From Methylacidiphilum caldifontis (GTDB taxonomy: Bacteria; Verrucomicrobiota; Verrucomicrobiia; Methylacidiphilales; Methylacidiphilaceae), in the NCBI RefSeq assembly GCF_017310505.1, contig NZ_CP065957.1, positions 62,001 to 126,000 of the forward strand: a stretch of DNA of 64,000 nt. Direction: 5' to 3'. Within the stretch, counting starts at the first letter, position 1. Each line of letters opens with the position of its first letter. The translations under genes were made by a program, and so were the position numbers. Positions 27,593 through 35,876 of this stretch are shown here, in pieces. The notes under the pieces were generated by a model. The model had not been told where the DNA came from. It saw only the letters and a program-made list of their open reading frames with translations, and did no database searches.

Positions 27593-28774
27593 CTATGAAA
27601 TAGAGAGCTTAGAAGCGAGTAGATGAGGATCAGGGCTAGGAGCTTCATTCAAGAGTTGTCTGGCTTCGGGAAGTTTACCAGCTAAATTCCAGAGGAGTAT
27701 TCCTAAGAGTTTTGAACCATTATGGTAGTAAAGCACCCCCTTGGACTGGTCAGTGTTCCAGAAAGGGATAACAGCTAGGTTACCATCAGCAAGGCCGACG
27801 CTTTCATAGGAAAAAGAAAAAAAGTCCGAGTAAAAAGAAGGAATATGGTTATATACTTGCGGATGGCCTGCCATAGCTTTTCCTGCATAATCACCCATTT
27901 TCCTCGCATTGTCTTCATGTTCGACCCGCATCCATAAGCCAAGCTGAGGATTGTAAAAATTGGCAACATCACCCGCCGCATAAATATCTTCAATGTTTGT
28001 TTGAAGCTGTTCGTTAACAATGATGCCATTTTCAGTTTTTATTCCTGCCTCTTTGGCTAGTTCCACATTGGGTATAATTCCAAGACCAGCAATGACGCAG
28101 TCAAAAGCCAGTTCTTTCCCAGCAGAGGTGAGGATGATCTGCTTGTTTTTTTCTTTTCTATAGCCTACAACCGATTGGTTGGGAAAGAGGTTTATCCCTT
28201 TTTGTTCGAAATAGTTATTGAGCCGCAGGGAGAGCTCAGAAGGGAAAATTCTTCGACCTATTCCCTCTTCCAAAAAAATCATCGAAACTTTCTTACCTAA
28301 AGCAGATAAGCATGAAGTGATTTCGGTTCCAATGAATCCTCCACCAATAACTCCAAAGCTTTCGGCTGACGCCACGATTTCTTTAAGCTTATAATAATCG
28401 GCTAAATCACGATAATAAATGATTTCTTGATCTGTAAAGGGCAATGTTCTTGGTCTTCCTCCAGTGGCGATAAGGAGTTTTTCAAAACTAAAAGTTCGGC
28501 CTTTATCCGTCAGCACCCTTTTTTGTGCAATATCCAAAGAAACCGCTTTTTCCCCCAGGATCACATCAGCCTTCTTAGACTCGGTTCGACACCATATTCT
28601 GTCTACAGGTCTACCTTTCCATAGCCCTTTTGTAAGGGGAGGACGCAGATAGGGAGGATAGGGTTCTTGGCAGAGTACGCCAATGGCTTTTTCATTGTCA
28701 ATGCTTCGTATTGAACTGACAGCTGCATGGGCTGTCATGCCTCCGCCAATGATTAAATAGGGATAATGGCTCAT
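27593..28774 (-). CDS. FAD/NAD(P)-dependent oxidoreductase (AIF/ferredoxin-reductase-like)
   Basis: A 393-residue two-dinucleotide-binding flavoprotein. FAD is bound by the N-terminal LIIGGGMTAHAA and by the IYAAGDVANF motif near residue 275; NAD(P)H by FGVIGGGFIGTEI near residue 145. The YPPYLRPPLTKGLW segment and overall layout match apoptosis-inducing-factor-like and rubredoxin/ferredoxin reductases. It lacks the redox-active CxxC of thioredoxin reductases. The electron acceptor is unknown. Downstream of ispE on the same strand with a 57-bp gap. Confidence 0.85.
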   Translation of the reverse strand: MSHYPYLIIGGGMTAHAAVSSIRSIDNEKAIGVLCQEPYPPYLRPPLTKGLWKGRPVDRIWCRTESKKADVILGEKAVSLDIAQKRVLTDKGRTFSFEKLLIATGGRPRTLPFTDQEIIYYRDLADYYKLKEIVASAESFGVIGGGFIGTEITSCLSALGKKVSMIFLEEGIGRRIFPSELSLRLNNYFEQKGINLFPNQSVVGYRKEKNKQIILTSAGKELAFDCVIAGLGIIPNVELAKEAGIKTENGIIVNEQLQTNIEDIYAAGDVANFYNPQLGLWMRVEHEDNARKMGDYAGKAMAGHPQVYNHIPSFYSDFFSFSYESVGLADGNLAVIPFWNTDQSKGVLYYHNGSKLLGILLWNLAGKLPEARQLLNEAPSPDPHLLASKLSIS

Positions 28775-28831
28775 TACTCTATTTTGAAAGGGGGAAAAAA
28801 AATATCAAAACATTTTTTATATAGGAAAACT

Positions 28832-29698
28832 TTAGAACCGCTCGAGTATTGTAAAGGAGCGTATCCAGCAATCGGATCCCAAATGGGCTTGAGCATGTTG
28901 GATAACCTTTTTCATAAAGAGCGGATCTTCTTTGTCAAAAAGGGCAAAGATTGAACTGCCACTACCGCTCATCAAACACAGTGCAGGGTCAAACTGATTT
29001 TGAAGCCAATTTTTAACCGTAGGCAACCAGAGATACTTGGAAAATACAGGTTCTTCAAGGTCGTTGAGAGGTTGATCGATTTCATGAGTCAAAGAGGAGC
29101 TAATAAGACCTTTTTGGCGGAATTCCGCATAGGTTTTATAAGCCCATGGAGTACTAACAGGAAAGCCTGGATAGATTAAAAGACCCTGGGTTGGATAGGG
29201 AAGGGGGAGGGCTACAGAATTAAGGATTTCTCCGCGTCCAGTGCATAAGGCGGGTTTTCTGAAAAGAAAGAAAGGCACATCACTGCCGAGCTGAGCCGCT
29301 AAACGAAAAAGATTGTCCATGCTATCTTCTATGGAGAGCAGCGTTTTCAAAGAAGTGAGGACGGCAGCTGCATCACTACTCCCTCCTCCAAGACCTGCTC
29401 CGGGGGGAATAATCTTGGTAAGCTTTATCCTCAAGCCTATTTTCAGCTTATAATGGGATAAAAAAAGGAGAGCAGCTTTAAGTGCAAGATTTGAGGAGTC
29501 CTTGGGAACGTCAAAATCCCCAGTTGTTTCGAACTCTATGCCCTTAGGGAGAAGCTCGATTTCGATCTTATCCCCAATAGATATTGGAGCCATCAGTGTG
29601 CGAAGTTCATGATATCCATCTTTTCTTTTTTCTAGAATGCGAAGTCCTAGATTGATTTTTGCTGGAGCAAAGCTATTAATATAATTTAAAGTACTCAT
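28832..29698 (-). CDS. ispE: 4-diphosphocytidyl-2-C-methyl-D-erythritol kinase
   Basis: A 288-residue GHMP kinase of the MEP isoprenoid pathway. FAPAKINLGLRI at the N-terminus and IPPGAGLGGGSSDAAAVL (ATP loop, about residues 98-115) are diagnostic, as is the C-terminal LMSGSGSSIFALF. The ATG at 29696-29698 overlaps the start codon of the divergent pyrF gene; no other start fits, because family identity begins at residue 10. Confidence 0.94.
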   Translation of the reverse strand: MSTLNYINSFAPAKINLGLRILEKRKDGYHELRTLMAPISIGDKIEIELLPKGIEFETTGDFDVPKDSSNLALKAALLFLSHYKLKIGLRIKLTKIIPPGAGLGGGSSDAAAVLTSLKTLLSIEDSMDNLFRLAAQLGSDVPFFLFRKPALCTGRGEILNSVALPLPYPTQGLLIYPGFPVSTPWAYKTYAEFRQKGLISSSLTHEIDQPLNDLEEPVFSKYLWLPTVKNWLQNQFDPALCLMSGSGSSIFALFDKEDPLFMKKVIQHAQAHLGSDCWIRSFTILERF

Positions 29699-30389
29699 GT
29701 ATTTAAAACCGATAGTAGCTCTGGATCTATCTGAACCTTCCGAAGCTCTTCAACTTGTTTCACTTTTAAGGCCGCAAATTGATTTTTTCAAGGTAGGTAG
29801 TCAGCTTTTCTTGGCTGGAGGAGCCGACGTAGTAAGAAAAATCATCGACAGTGGTGCTGATGTATTTCTTGATCTTAAATTTCACGATATTCCCAAAACT
29901 GTTTTTAGAGCTGTCCGTGAAGCTGTCAAGCTTAAAGTAAAATTTACGACCGTTCATATCTTTGGAGGGCGTGCGATGCTTAAGGAAGCCCTTGAAGCTG
30001 CTTCAGGAAGTTATACAGAGGTTCTAGGGGTAACGGTTCTTACGAGCATGGATAGCTCTGAGTTGGAGAGCCTAGGTGTTGTCCATCCCTTGGAAGAAGA
30101 GGTTTTGTTATTGACCCGGTTGGCTTTGGATGCAGGGCTTAGGGGAATAGTCTGTTCAGGTCGAGAACTGCCTGCTTTAAGTAAAATGGAAAAAAGAGCA
30201 TCGATTGTTGTGGTTCCTGGTATTCGATGGAAAGGAACGGCTCATTATGATCAAAAAAGGACAATAGAGCCAAAGGAGGCCAAACAGTGGGGAGCAACCC
30301 ATATTGTTGTGGGTAGACCCTTATTGGATGCCGTCGATAAAGTAGGATTGGTGCGAAAATTGCTTTGTGAATTAAATGAGATAAATTGA
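29697..30389 (+). CDS. pyrF: Orotidine 5'-phosphate decarboxylase
   Basis: A 230-residue TIM-barrel enzyme that makes UMP. It has PIVALDLSEPSEAL, the catalytic DLKFHDIPKTV motif (about residues 61-71), VPGIRW and the phosphate-binding VVGRPLLDA. Length matches the subfamily 1 enzyme. The start codon overlaps that of ispE on the other strand (CATG at 29696-29699), so its promoter must lie inside ispE. The proteasome operon starts 70 bp downstream. Confidence 0.94.
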   Translation: MYLKPIVALDLSEPSEALQLVSLLRPQIDFFKVGSQLFLAGGADVVRKIIDSGADVFLDLKFHDIPKTVFRAVREAVKLKVKFTTVHIFGGRAMLKEALEAASGSYTEVLGVTVLTSMDSSELESLGVVHPLEEEVLLLTRLALDAGLRGIVCSGRELPALSKMEKRASIVVVPGIRWKGTAHYDQKRTIEPKEAKQWGATHIVVGRPLLDAVDKVGLVRKLLCELNEIN

Positions 30390-30458
30390 TGAGAAAAGTG
30401 AGAGAAGAAAAAAATAACTTTTTTGCATGGATTCAAAACAGTGGGTATTGTTTGAAAC

Positions 30459-32147
30459 ATGGCGAAAAAACCAAAAGGCAACGCAATGAGGGATGAGGCT
30501 ATGACTTTTGATAAACTTGATTCGCTGTCAACATTACAAATTGTTGATCTTTTAGGGAAATCATTGATTAATGATGCTTATAGCAGGGAAGCCTTTTTCT
30601 ATTTAAGAAAAAGGGTAGGAGATCTTGAAGAGACATGCGAGAAAGCAAGAGAAGCAATAGAAAAGCTTAATGAAGCTGTGGATAAACTGTCCTCACCGGC
30701 TAATCGTGTGGGGACACTATTAGACCTCCCTAAAAGCGATGTTGGACTGGTAGCTCAAGGAGGCTCAGAATTTTTTTGTTTAATTGATCCGCGATTAAAG
30801 GGAGAGACGCTTCTCATCGGGACCAGGGTTTTGTTAAACGAAGCCTATGCTATTGTGGGCGATCTTGGTTTTGATGCTTCGGGCATTATTGTGAAGATTC
30901 TAGATGTTCTTCCTGACAACCGGTTAAGGATAAGTCATGAGGGTAGTTTTGGAAATTTCATTGTGATTCGTTCTTCACCATTGATGAAAGAACGGCTAAA
31001 ACCTGGTTTGGAAATTAGGTTAGATCCCTCTCATCGTGTGGCGATCGAGGTTGTAAAATCAACCAAGACCTCTTCAAAAGTTCTCGAAAGGGTACCTGAA
31101 CTTCCTTGGGAGAAAGTGGGGGGACAAAAGCAGGCGATTGAAGCGATCAAAGATGCTGTGGAACTTCCCTTTCTTTATGCCGATATTTTTGCTAAGTACA
31201 AGCATAACGTACCTAAAGGATTTCTGCTTTATGGCCCTCCAGGTTGTGGTAAGACTCTTATTGGCAAAGCTACCGCTTACAACCTGACTAAGAAGCTGCG
31301 TGAGAAGACGGGTGAAGATAGACGAGAATATTTCATGCATATCAAGGGTCCTGAGATCCTCAACATGTGGGTAGGTGAGTCGGAAAGGCAGGTCAGGGAA
31401 ATTTTTGAACAAGCCAGGGAACTTTCCAAAGAAGATTATATTCCTTTTATTTTTATCGACGAGGCCGAATCGATTTTAGGCACACGGAGAGCGGGTAGGT
31501 TCAATAGCATTTTAAATACGCTTGTACCGATGTTTTGTGCAGAAATGGATGGTATCGAATCGATGAGGCAGGCGGTCATTATCCTGGCTTCGAATAGAGC
31601 TGATTTAATCGATCCGGCAATTCTTAGGCCAGGAAGAATAGATAGGAAAATCAAGGTCAATAGACCGGGCAAAGAAGAAGCCAAAGAGATCTTCCGCATC
31701 TATTTGACCGAAGATTTGCCCTATGAATCTGCTCTTGTGGAGCAGTTTGGAGGGGATATTAAAAAGGTTGTAGACTTTCTTGTAGAAAAGGTTGTCGAGG
31801 AACAGTATGCCCGCAGCGACCATAATCAATTTCTTGAGGTTACTTTGAGAAGCGGAAGAAGAGAATACCTATATAGGGGTGATCTGAATAGTGGAGCTAT
31901 CATCGCTTCAGTTGTAGAAAGAGCTAAGAGCATGGCGATAAAAAGAACAATTGCTGATCCTTCTCAGGGTGGCATAAAACTTGAAGACCTGCTTTGTGCT
32001 CTTGAAGAGGAGTATCTTGAAAATGATATATTTCCTCCGACAGATATTACAGAGGATTGGTTGAAGCTTGTCGATTATGACCCACAGAATGTGGTCAAGC
32101 TTTCTCCGATTATGCCTCGCAAAAAAGGAGTTTCTGCTGTAGTGTAG
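30459..32147 (+). CDS. mpa: Proteasome-activating AAA ATPase (Mpa/ARC)
   Basis: A 562-residue ring ATPase that binds pupylated proteins, unfolds them and feeds the 20S core. An N-terminal coiled coil (residues about 45-78, KRVGDLEETCEKAREAIEKL) should capture Pup. Two OB folds follow to about 210. The AAA domain has Walker A GPPGCGKT (259-266) and Walker B FIFIDEAES (Asp334, Glu335), and ASNRADLIDPAILRPGRIDRK as sensor/arginine-finger region. The C-terminus ends GVSAVV and lacks the penultimate-Tyr gate-opening motif of actinobacterial Mpa. First gene of the pupylation operon. Confidence 0.93.
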   Translation: MAKKPKGNAMRDEAMTFDKLDSLSTLQIVDLLGKSLINDAYSREAFFYLRKRVGDLEETCEKAREAIEKLNEAVDKLSSPANRVGTLLDLPKSDVGLVAQGGSEFFCLIDPRLKGETLLIGTRVLLNEAYAIVGDLGFDASGIIVKILDVLPDNRLRISHEGSFGNFIVIRSSPLMKERLKPGLEIRLDPSHRVAIEVVKSTKTSSKVLERVPELPWEKVGGQKQAIEAIKDAVELPFLYADIFAKYKHNVPKGFLLYGPPGCGKTLIGKATAYNLTKKLREKTGEDRREYFMHIKGPEILNMWVGESERQVREIFEQARELSKEDYIPFIFIDEAESILGTRRAGRFNSILNTLVPMFCAEMDGIESMRQAVIILASNRADLIDPAILRPGRIDRKIKVNRPGKEEAKEIFRIYLTEDLPYESALVEQFGGDIKKVVDFLVEKVVEEQYARSDHNQFLEVTLRSGRREYLYRGDLNSGAIIASVVERAKSMAIKRTIADPSQGGIKLEDLLCALEEEYLENDIFPPTDITEDWLKLVDYDPQNVVKLSPIMPRKKGVSAVV

Positions 32148-32158
32148 TAAGGAGTGTT

Positions 32159-33715
32159 TTGAGTCTTATGGAAAAAAAGAGGCTTATGCCCTGGTCAGTG
32201 TATTTTGGGTTGGAAACTGAGTTTGGCATTTCTGTTTTAGAAAATGCCGATATCGATGTCGTTGAAGAATCGATCCATCTTGTACGTTCGGCATCCCAAT
32301 TGGGCAGTCCAAACCTTTGGGATTATACGAAAGAAGATCCTCATCAGGATGCCAGAGGGTTCAGGGCTAAGGAGTTGCGACAGGATGAGGATGAGGCTAA
32401 TTTTTTCTCTCAGGATCGACAGCGTCCTTACAGTTTTGAAGAGATAAAAAGCGATTTTGTTCTGCGCAACGGAGCTAGGCTTTATAACGATCATACCCAT
32501 CCGGAATATTCAACAGCGGAATGTTCAACATTGATTGAACTGGTTGCCCAAGACAAAGCGGGAGAGAGGATATTGGAAGAATGTGCCAAAGCGGCCAGCA
32601 AAAAAAGACATCATACCGTCTGTATGTATAAGAATAATACAGACTTTGCTGGTCACAGTTATGGCTGTCATGAAAACTACCTTATTCCTCGGTTAATACC
32701 CTGGGATAGACTCGTTGAGGGTATGCTTCCCTTTTTAATTACCCGGCAAATTTATGCAGGTGCTGGGAAGCTTGGATGGGAAAGAGAAGATCATGGGATG
32801 CCGGGGGGTTATCAGATATCCCAGCGAGCCGATTTTTTTACAGAACTCGTCGGGATCGATACCATGAACCGTCGGCCTATCATTAATACCCGGGATGAAC
32901 CTCATGCTAATCCCAAGCTCTATAGGAGATTTCATGTGATCCTGGGGGATGCGAATCTATCAGAGTTTTCTACTTGGCTTAAAGTGGGTTCAACGGCTCT
33001 TGTGCTGGAAGCTCTGCAATACGAAAGAATCCCTAAGAAGTTCTTTTTGGCTGATCCTTTGTTTGCACATCGGAGCATATCACGGGATCAGAAATTCCGG
33101 TGGGAAATTGAACTTGCCCAGGGTGGAAGGACCACAGCTATTGAATTGCAGCACGAATATGCAGATTGGGTAGCCCGGTATGTGGATCTCGATCACCCCG
33201 AAAAGGAAAAAGTTTGGAAGTCATGGAAAGAGACTCTTGACAAGCTGCTTAAAGATCCCTATGCATTAAAAGACAGGCTTGATTGGATGGCAAAGTTCTG
33301 GTTACTTCAGACTTTTAAAGAAGATCAAAACCTCTCCTGGGAAGATCCCTGGCTTCAAAGCTTGGATCTAGAGTATCACCTTGTTGATAGAAACCGTGGC
33401 CTCTTTTATGCTTTAGAATCAGCGGGAGATATCATCCGTGTTACGACCGATGAGGATATATGCCAAGCTATACAGCAACCTCCTTCCTCTTCCCGGGCAT
33501 TTATTCGAGGGAAGTTCATACAGCGGTTTTCAAAAGATCTCATCAATGTTCAGTGGGATTATATTGCATTTAGGTTTTGTGGTCAGAGCTATCGGTTAGA
33601 TCTTGCTTCAGCCTTTCCGGGAGTCGATCTTGAAACTTATTGTGAAGTGATTGATAAAGCAAAGAATGTGGGAGATGTTGTGAGGAACTTGAATTTAAAA
33701 CCGATGGGAAATTAA
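32159..33715 (+). CDS. dop: Pup depupylase/deamidase-like protein Dop
   Basis: About 518 residues from the TTG at 32159, which has AAGGAG 4 nt upstream; an ATG at 32168 is the alternative. It has the carboxylate-amine-ligase fold shared by Dop and PafA: FGLETEFGIS with catalytic acids, then NGARLYNDHTHPEYSTAE, the Dop version (PafA has DMGHVEY). It also has NNTDFAGHSYGCHENYL, INTRDEPHA and LKVGSTALVLEAL. Residues about 35-90 correspond to the Dop-specific loop. Because Pup here already ends in Glu, deamidation is not needed, so its work is likely removal of Pup from targets. Confidence 0.92.
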   Translation: MSLMEKKRLMPWSVYFGLETEFGISVLENADIDVVEESIHLVRSASQLGSPNLWDYTKEDPHQDARGFRAKELRQDEDEANFFSQDRQRPYSFEEIKSDFVLRNGARLYNDHTHPEYSTAECSTLIELVAQDKAGERILEECAKAASKKRHHTVCMYKNNTDFAGHSYGCHENYLIPRLIPWDRLVEGMLPFLITRQIYAGAGKLGWEREDHGMPGGYQISQRADFFTELVGIDTMNRRPIINTRDEPHANPKLYRRFHVILGDANLSEFSTWLKVGSTALVLEALQYERIPKKFFLADPLFAHRSISRDQKFRWEIELAQGGRTTAIELQHEYADWVARYVDLDHPEKEKVWKSWKETLDKLLKDPYALKDRLDWMAKFWLLQTFKEDQNLSWEDPWLQSLDLEYHLVDRNRGLFYALESAGDIIRVTTDEDICQAIQQPPSSSRAFIRGKFIQRFSKDLINVQWDYIAFRFCGQSYRLDLASAFPGVDLETYCEVIDKAKNVGDVVRNLNLKPMGN

Positions 33716-33736
33716 TTTTTGTTAAAATGAAAAAAA

Positions 33737-33743
33737 AGGAGGT
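33737..33743 (+). promoter_or_regulatory. Strong ribosome-binding site deciding the pup start
   Basis: AGGAGGT lies 4 nt upstream of the ATG at 33748. This is the best Shine-Dalgarno sequence in the proteasome operon and points to the 61-residue form of Pup rather than the 68-residue frame from 33727. Confidence 0.85.
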
Positions 33744-33747
33744 AACT

Positions 33748-33933
33748 ATGCTCATGACTGAGCAAGGACAAAAAAACAAGCAGATGATTCCTTCTCCTGG
33801 TCCTGGTGGAGGTAGTGGTCCTGGACCTCAAGCTCCAAAGGTAGAAAAACCCAATACGGAGGAAATCCTTAAACGGATGCGCAAGGTTGACCCCGATCAG
33901 GCGCGCCGCTACAGGCAGAGGACTGGAGAGTGA
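33748..33933 (+). CDS. pup: Prokaryotic ubiquitin-like protein (Pup/UBact)
   Basis: A 61-residue disordered modifier. The N-terminal half is Pro/Gly-rich; the C-terminal half (NTEEILKRMRKVDPDQARRY) is the helix bound by Mpa, and the protein ends in Gly-Glu. The final Glu would be linked to target lysines by PafA. Actinobacterial Pup usually ends Gly-Gly-Gln or Gly-Gly-Glu; here the preceding residue is Thr (RTGE). Gram-negative homologues of this kind have been named UBact. The stop overlaps the prcB start as GTGA. Short length plus position between dop and prcB make the call firm. Confidence 0.93.
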   Translation: MLMTEQGQKNKQMIPSPGPGGGSGPGPQAPKVEKPNTEEILKRMRKVDPDQARRYRQRTGE

Positions 33934-34763
33934 ATGAAATAATTCAAAAGGGGATTGATCCTCTCCCTATAATTGGGGACAAGTGGAGTTTGAATGGGGA
34001 TTTTATCTCCTTGCTAAAGGAGAAAGGATTGACTTGTACCATTCCTAGGGTTATGGACAGTCCTCCAAAATCCCTATCAACAACTCCCTGCATTGAGTCA
34101 ACAACGATTCTTGCTTTTTATTATAGGGATGGAGTCATCGTTGCTGGGGATAGAAGGGCTACAGCGGGCAATTTGGTTATTCATGAAAGAGCAGAAAAAG
34201 TCATTTCTATTGACCGAAATACTATTTTAGCTGTAGCAGGAACACCGGCCACGGCTTTTGAGATAGCTCGTGTTCTTCAACATTCCTTTGAGTTTTATAG
34301 AAGAAGCCAGCTTCAACCTCTCAGTGTGGCTGCCAAAGTAAGAATGGTGAGCAAGCTCCTTAAAGACAATTTAGCGTTGTCCCTACAGGGTATCGGTATC
34401 GTTATACCTCTGCTTGCCTTGAGTGATCCCTTTGGTAAGGAAAAACCAACAATCTATTTTTATGATGCCTTGGGAGCTCAGTTTCAGACGGTGGATTTTG
34501 CAGTTTCAGGTTCTGGTTCTCCTGCTGTCCGAAGTATTCTACAATATATTAATAGGTGGAGTGGAAAACCGACGGTAGAAAGAGAAGAGGAAGAGTCTAT
34601 ACAACTTGCACTTCAACTTCTTGACATTGCTGCAGAATCGGATACAGCAACAGGGGGAGTCAATCGAAGGACTAAAATTTATCCCCAGGTCAAACTTTTG
34701 AAAGAAAGTGGAGTTGTTTCTGTTCCGGAGGAAAAATTAGAACAATTATTTAAAAGCACCTAA
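33930..34763 (+). CDS. prcB: 20S proteasome beta subunit
   Basis: A 277-residue threonine protease. A propeptide of about 57 residues is followed by TTILAFYYRDGVIVAGDRRAT; Thr58 would become the N-terminal nucleophile after self-cleavage, with Asp and Lys partners in GDRRAT and ERAEKVISI. The residue before the cleavage site is Ser (STT) instead of the usual Gly. GSGSPAVRSIL is the conserved SGS region. The start is a GTG overlapping the pup stop with poor spacing to GGAG; an ATG at 34053 would give a shorter propeptide. Confidence 0.93.
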   Translation: MNEIIQKGIDPLPIIGDKWSLNGDFISLLKEKGLTCTIPRVMDSPPKSLSTTPCIESTTILAFYYRDGVIVAGDRRATAGNLVIHERAEKVISIDRNTILAVAGTPATAFEIARVLQHSFEFYRRSQLQPLSVAAKVRMVSKLLKDNLALSLQGIGIVIPLLALSDPFGKEKPTIYFYDALGAQFQTVDFAVSGSGSPAVRSILQYINRWSGKPTVEREEEESIQLALQLLDIAAESDTATGGVNRRTKIYPQVKLLKESGVVSVPEEKLEQLFKST

Positions 34764-35055
34764 AAGAACAGATCCATTTCCTTGGTCGTTTCAAATTCCA
34801 ATTTTTTCTAGAACTGAGAAAAAAAGAATGGATAAGACTTTTTTCTCTCTGTATAAGTTGGTTTTCCTTAGGTGTTGATGTTGATTTTTTGTTCGTCTTG
34901 TGAAGAAGAAAAATAAGTTTTTTGCTTTTTAAATTTAAAATCATAGAAATTTCATGGTATGCCCTCTTTCTCTTTTGTATTTTTGAGAGGCAACATTAAA
35001 GTGTTTTATTCTCTGGTCAATAAGATAAGCTTAATAAGGAAAAGGAGTAAAAATT

Positions 35056-35811
35056 GTGATTGAAGAGCCATACCGTTGGCTTGAAGCCATTTCGAATCGA
35101 AGGGAATATATTGAAGATCAGCTCGGTGGGGCTGCTCCAGTCGTGCTGGTTAATGGAGAGCCGGGTATAGTTATTGCGACAAAAAAAGCGGGTACCCCCA
35201 AGATATATGAAATCTATGATCATCTGGCTATGGGCTGTCTTGGTCATCCTGCCGATATGGAAAAGATCAGGCAGTCGGCTATAGAGGTCGCTCACTTAGA
35301 GGGTTTTACTCGTTCTAGGCAAGATGTTTCGGCTCGGAGGATCGTTGCTTATAGTTTAGCTGTTGCACTCAAAAATGCTTTTGAACAGATTTTTTCTGCT
35401 CCTTTTCTTTTTCGGTGTTTGTTCATTGAACTCGGGGAGAGGATTGAAAAAGATGAAGGTTGGACAGTGGATTATGACGGCAGCTATATAACAACTTCAG
35501 GAAGAGAGTTGTCGAGGGGACTGCTAATTAGTGGCAAAAAGGAGGTTATGGAGAAATTTATCAAGGAAAGAGAGGCTTTAAAGCTTCAAGAATTTAAAAC
35601 CCTTAAGGAAATGGTTGAGTATGCGATAAAACTCATATTATGGGCTTCTGAGCTATTGACTTCTCATGAATCTTTAGATGCGGTTATAAATCGATCCTTC
35701 AAAGAAATCTTATCTGGCTCTGCTCAATCTGACTTCGAAGTCGTATTTTTGGATAGAACTTTATATGAGCAGCAGAGTTTTACTGCCCTTGGACCTGAAA
35801 TGTGGAGTTGA
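35056..35811 (+). CDS. prcA: 20S proteasome alpha subunit
   Basis: A 251-residue structural subunit of the outer rings, starting GTG with AAGGAG about 8 nt upstream. The gate region EEPYRWLEAISNRREYIEDQ is followed by the strands GIVIATKKAG and KIYEIYDHLAMGCLGHPADM, then TRSRQDVSARRIVAYSLA, as in actinobacterial PrcA. It has no catalytic Thr. A 292-bp spacer separates it from prcB; I see no clear terminator in it, so it may still be one transcript. It pairs with PrcB to form the core that Mpa feeds. Confidence 0.9.
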   Translation: MIEEPYRWLEAISNRREYIEDQLGGAAPVVLVNGEPGIVIATKKAGTPKIYEIYDHLAMGCLGHPADMEKIRQSAIEVAHLEGFTRSRQDVSARRIVAYSLAVALKNAFEQIFSAPFLFRCLFIELGERIEKDEGWTVDYDGSYITTSGRELSRGLLISGKKEVMEKFIKEREALKLQEFKTLKEMVEYAIKLILWASELLTSHESLDAVINRSFKEILSGSAQSDFEVVFLDRTLYEQQSFTALGPEMWS

Positions 35812-35876
35812 ATGAACAAGATTAAAAAAGAGAATTGTAAGGAATTAATTTTTGGAATAGAGGATTGAAATTTCCG

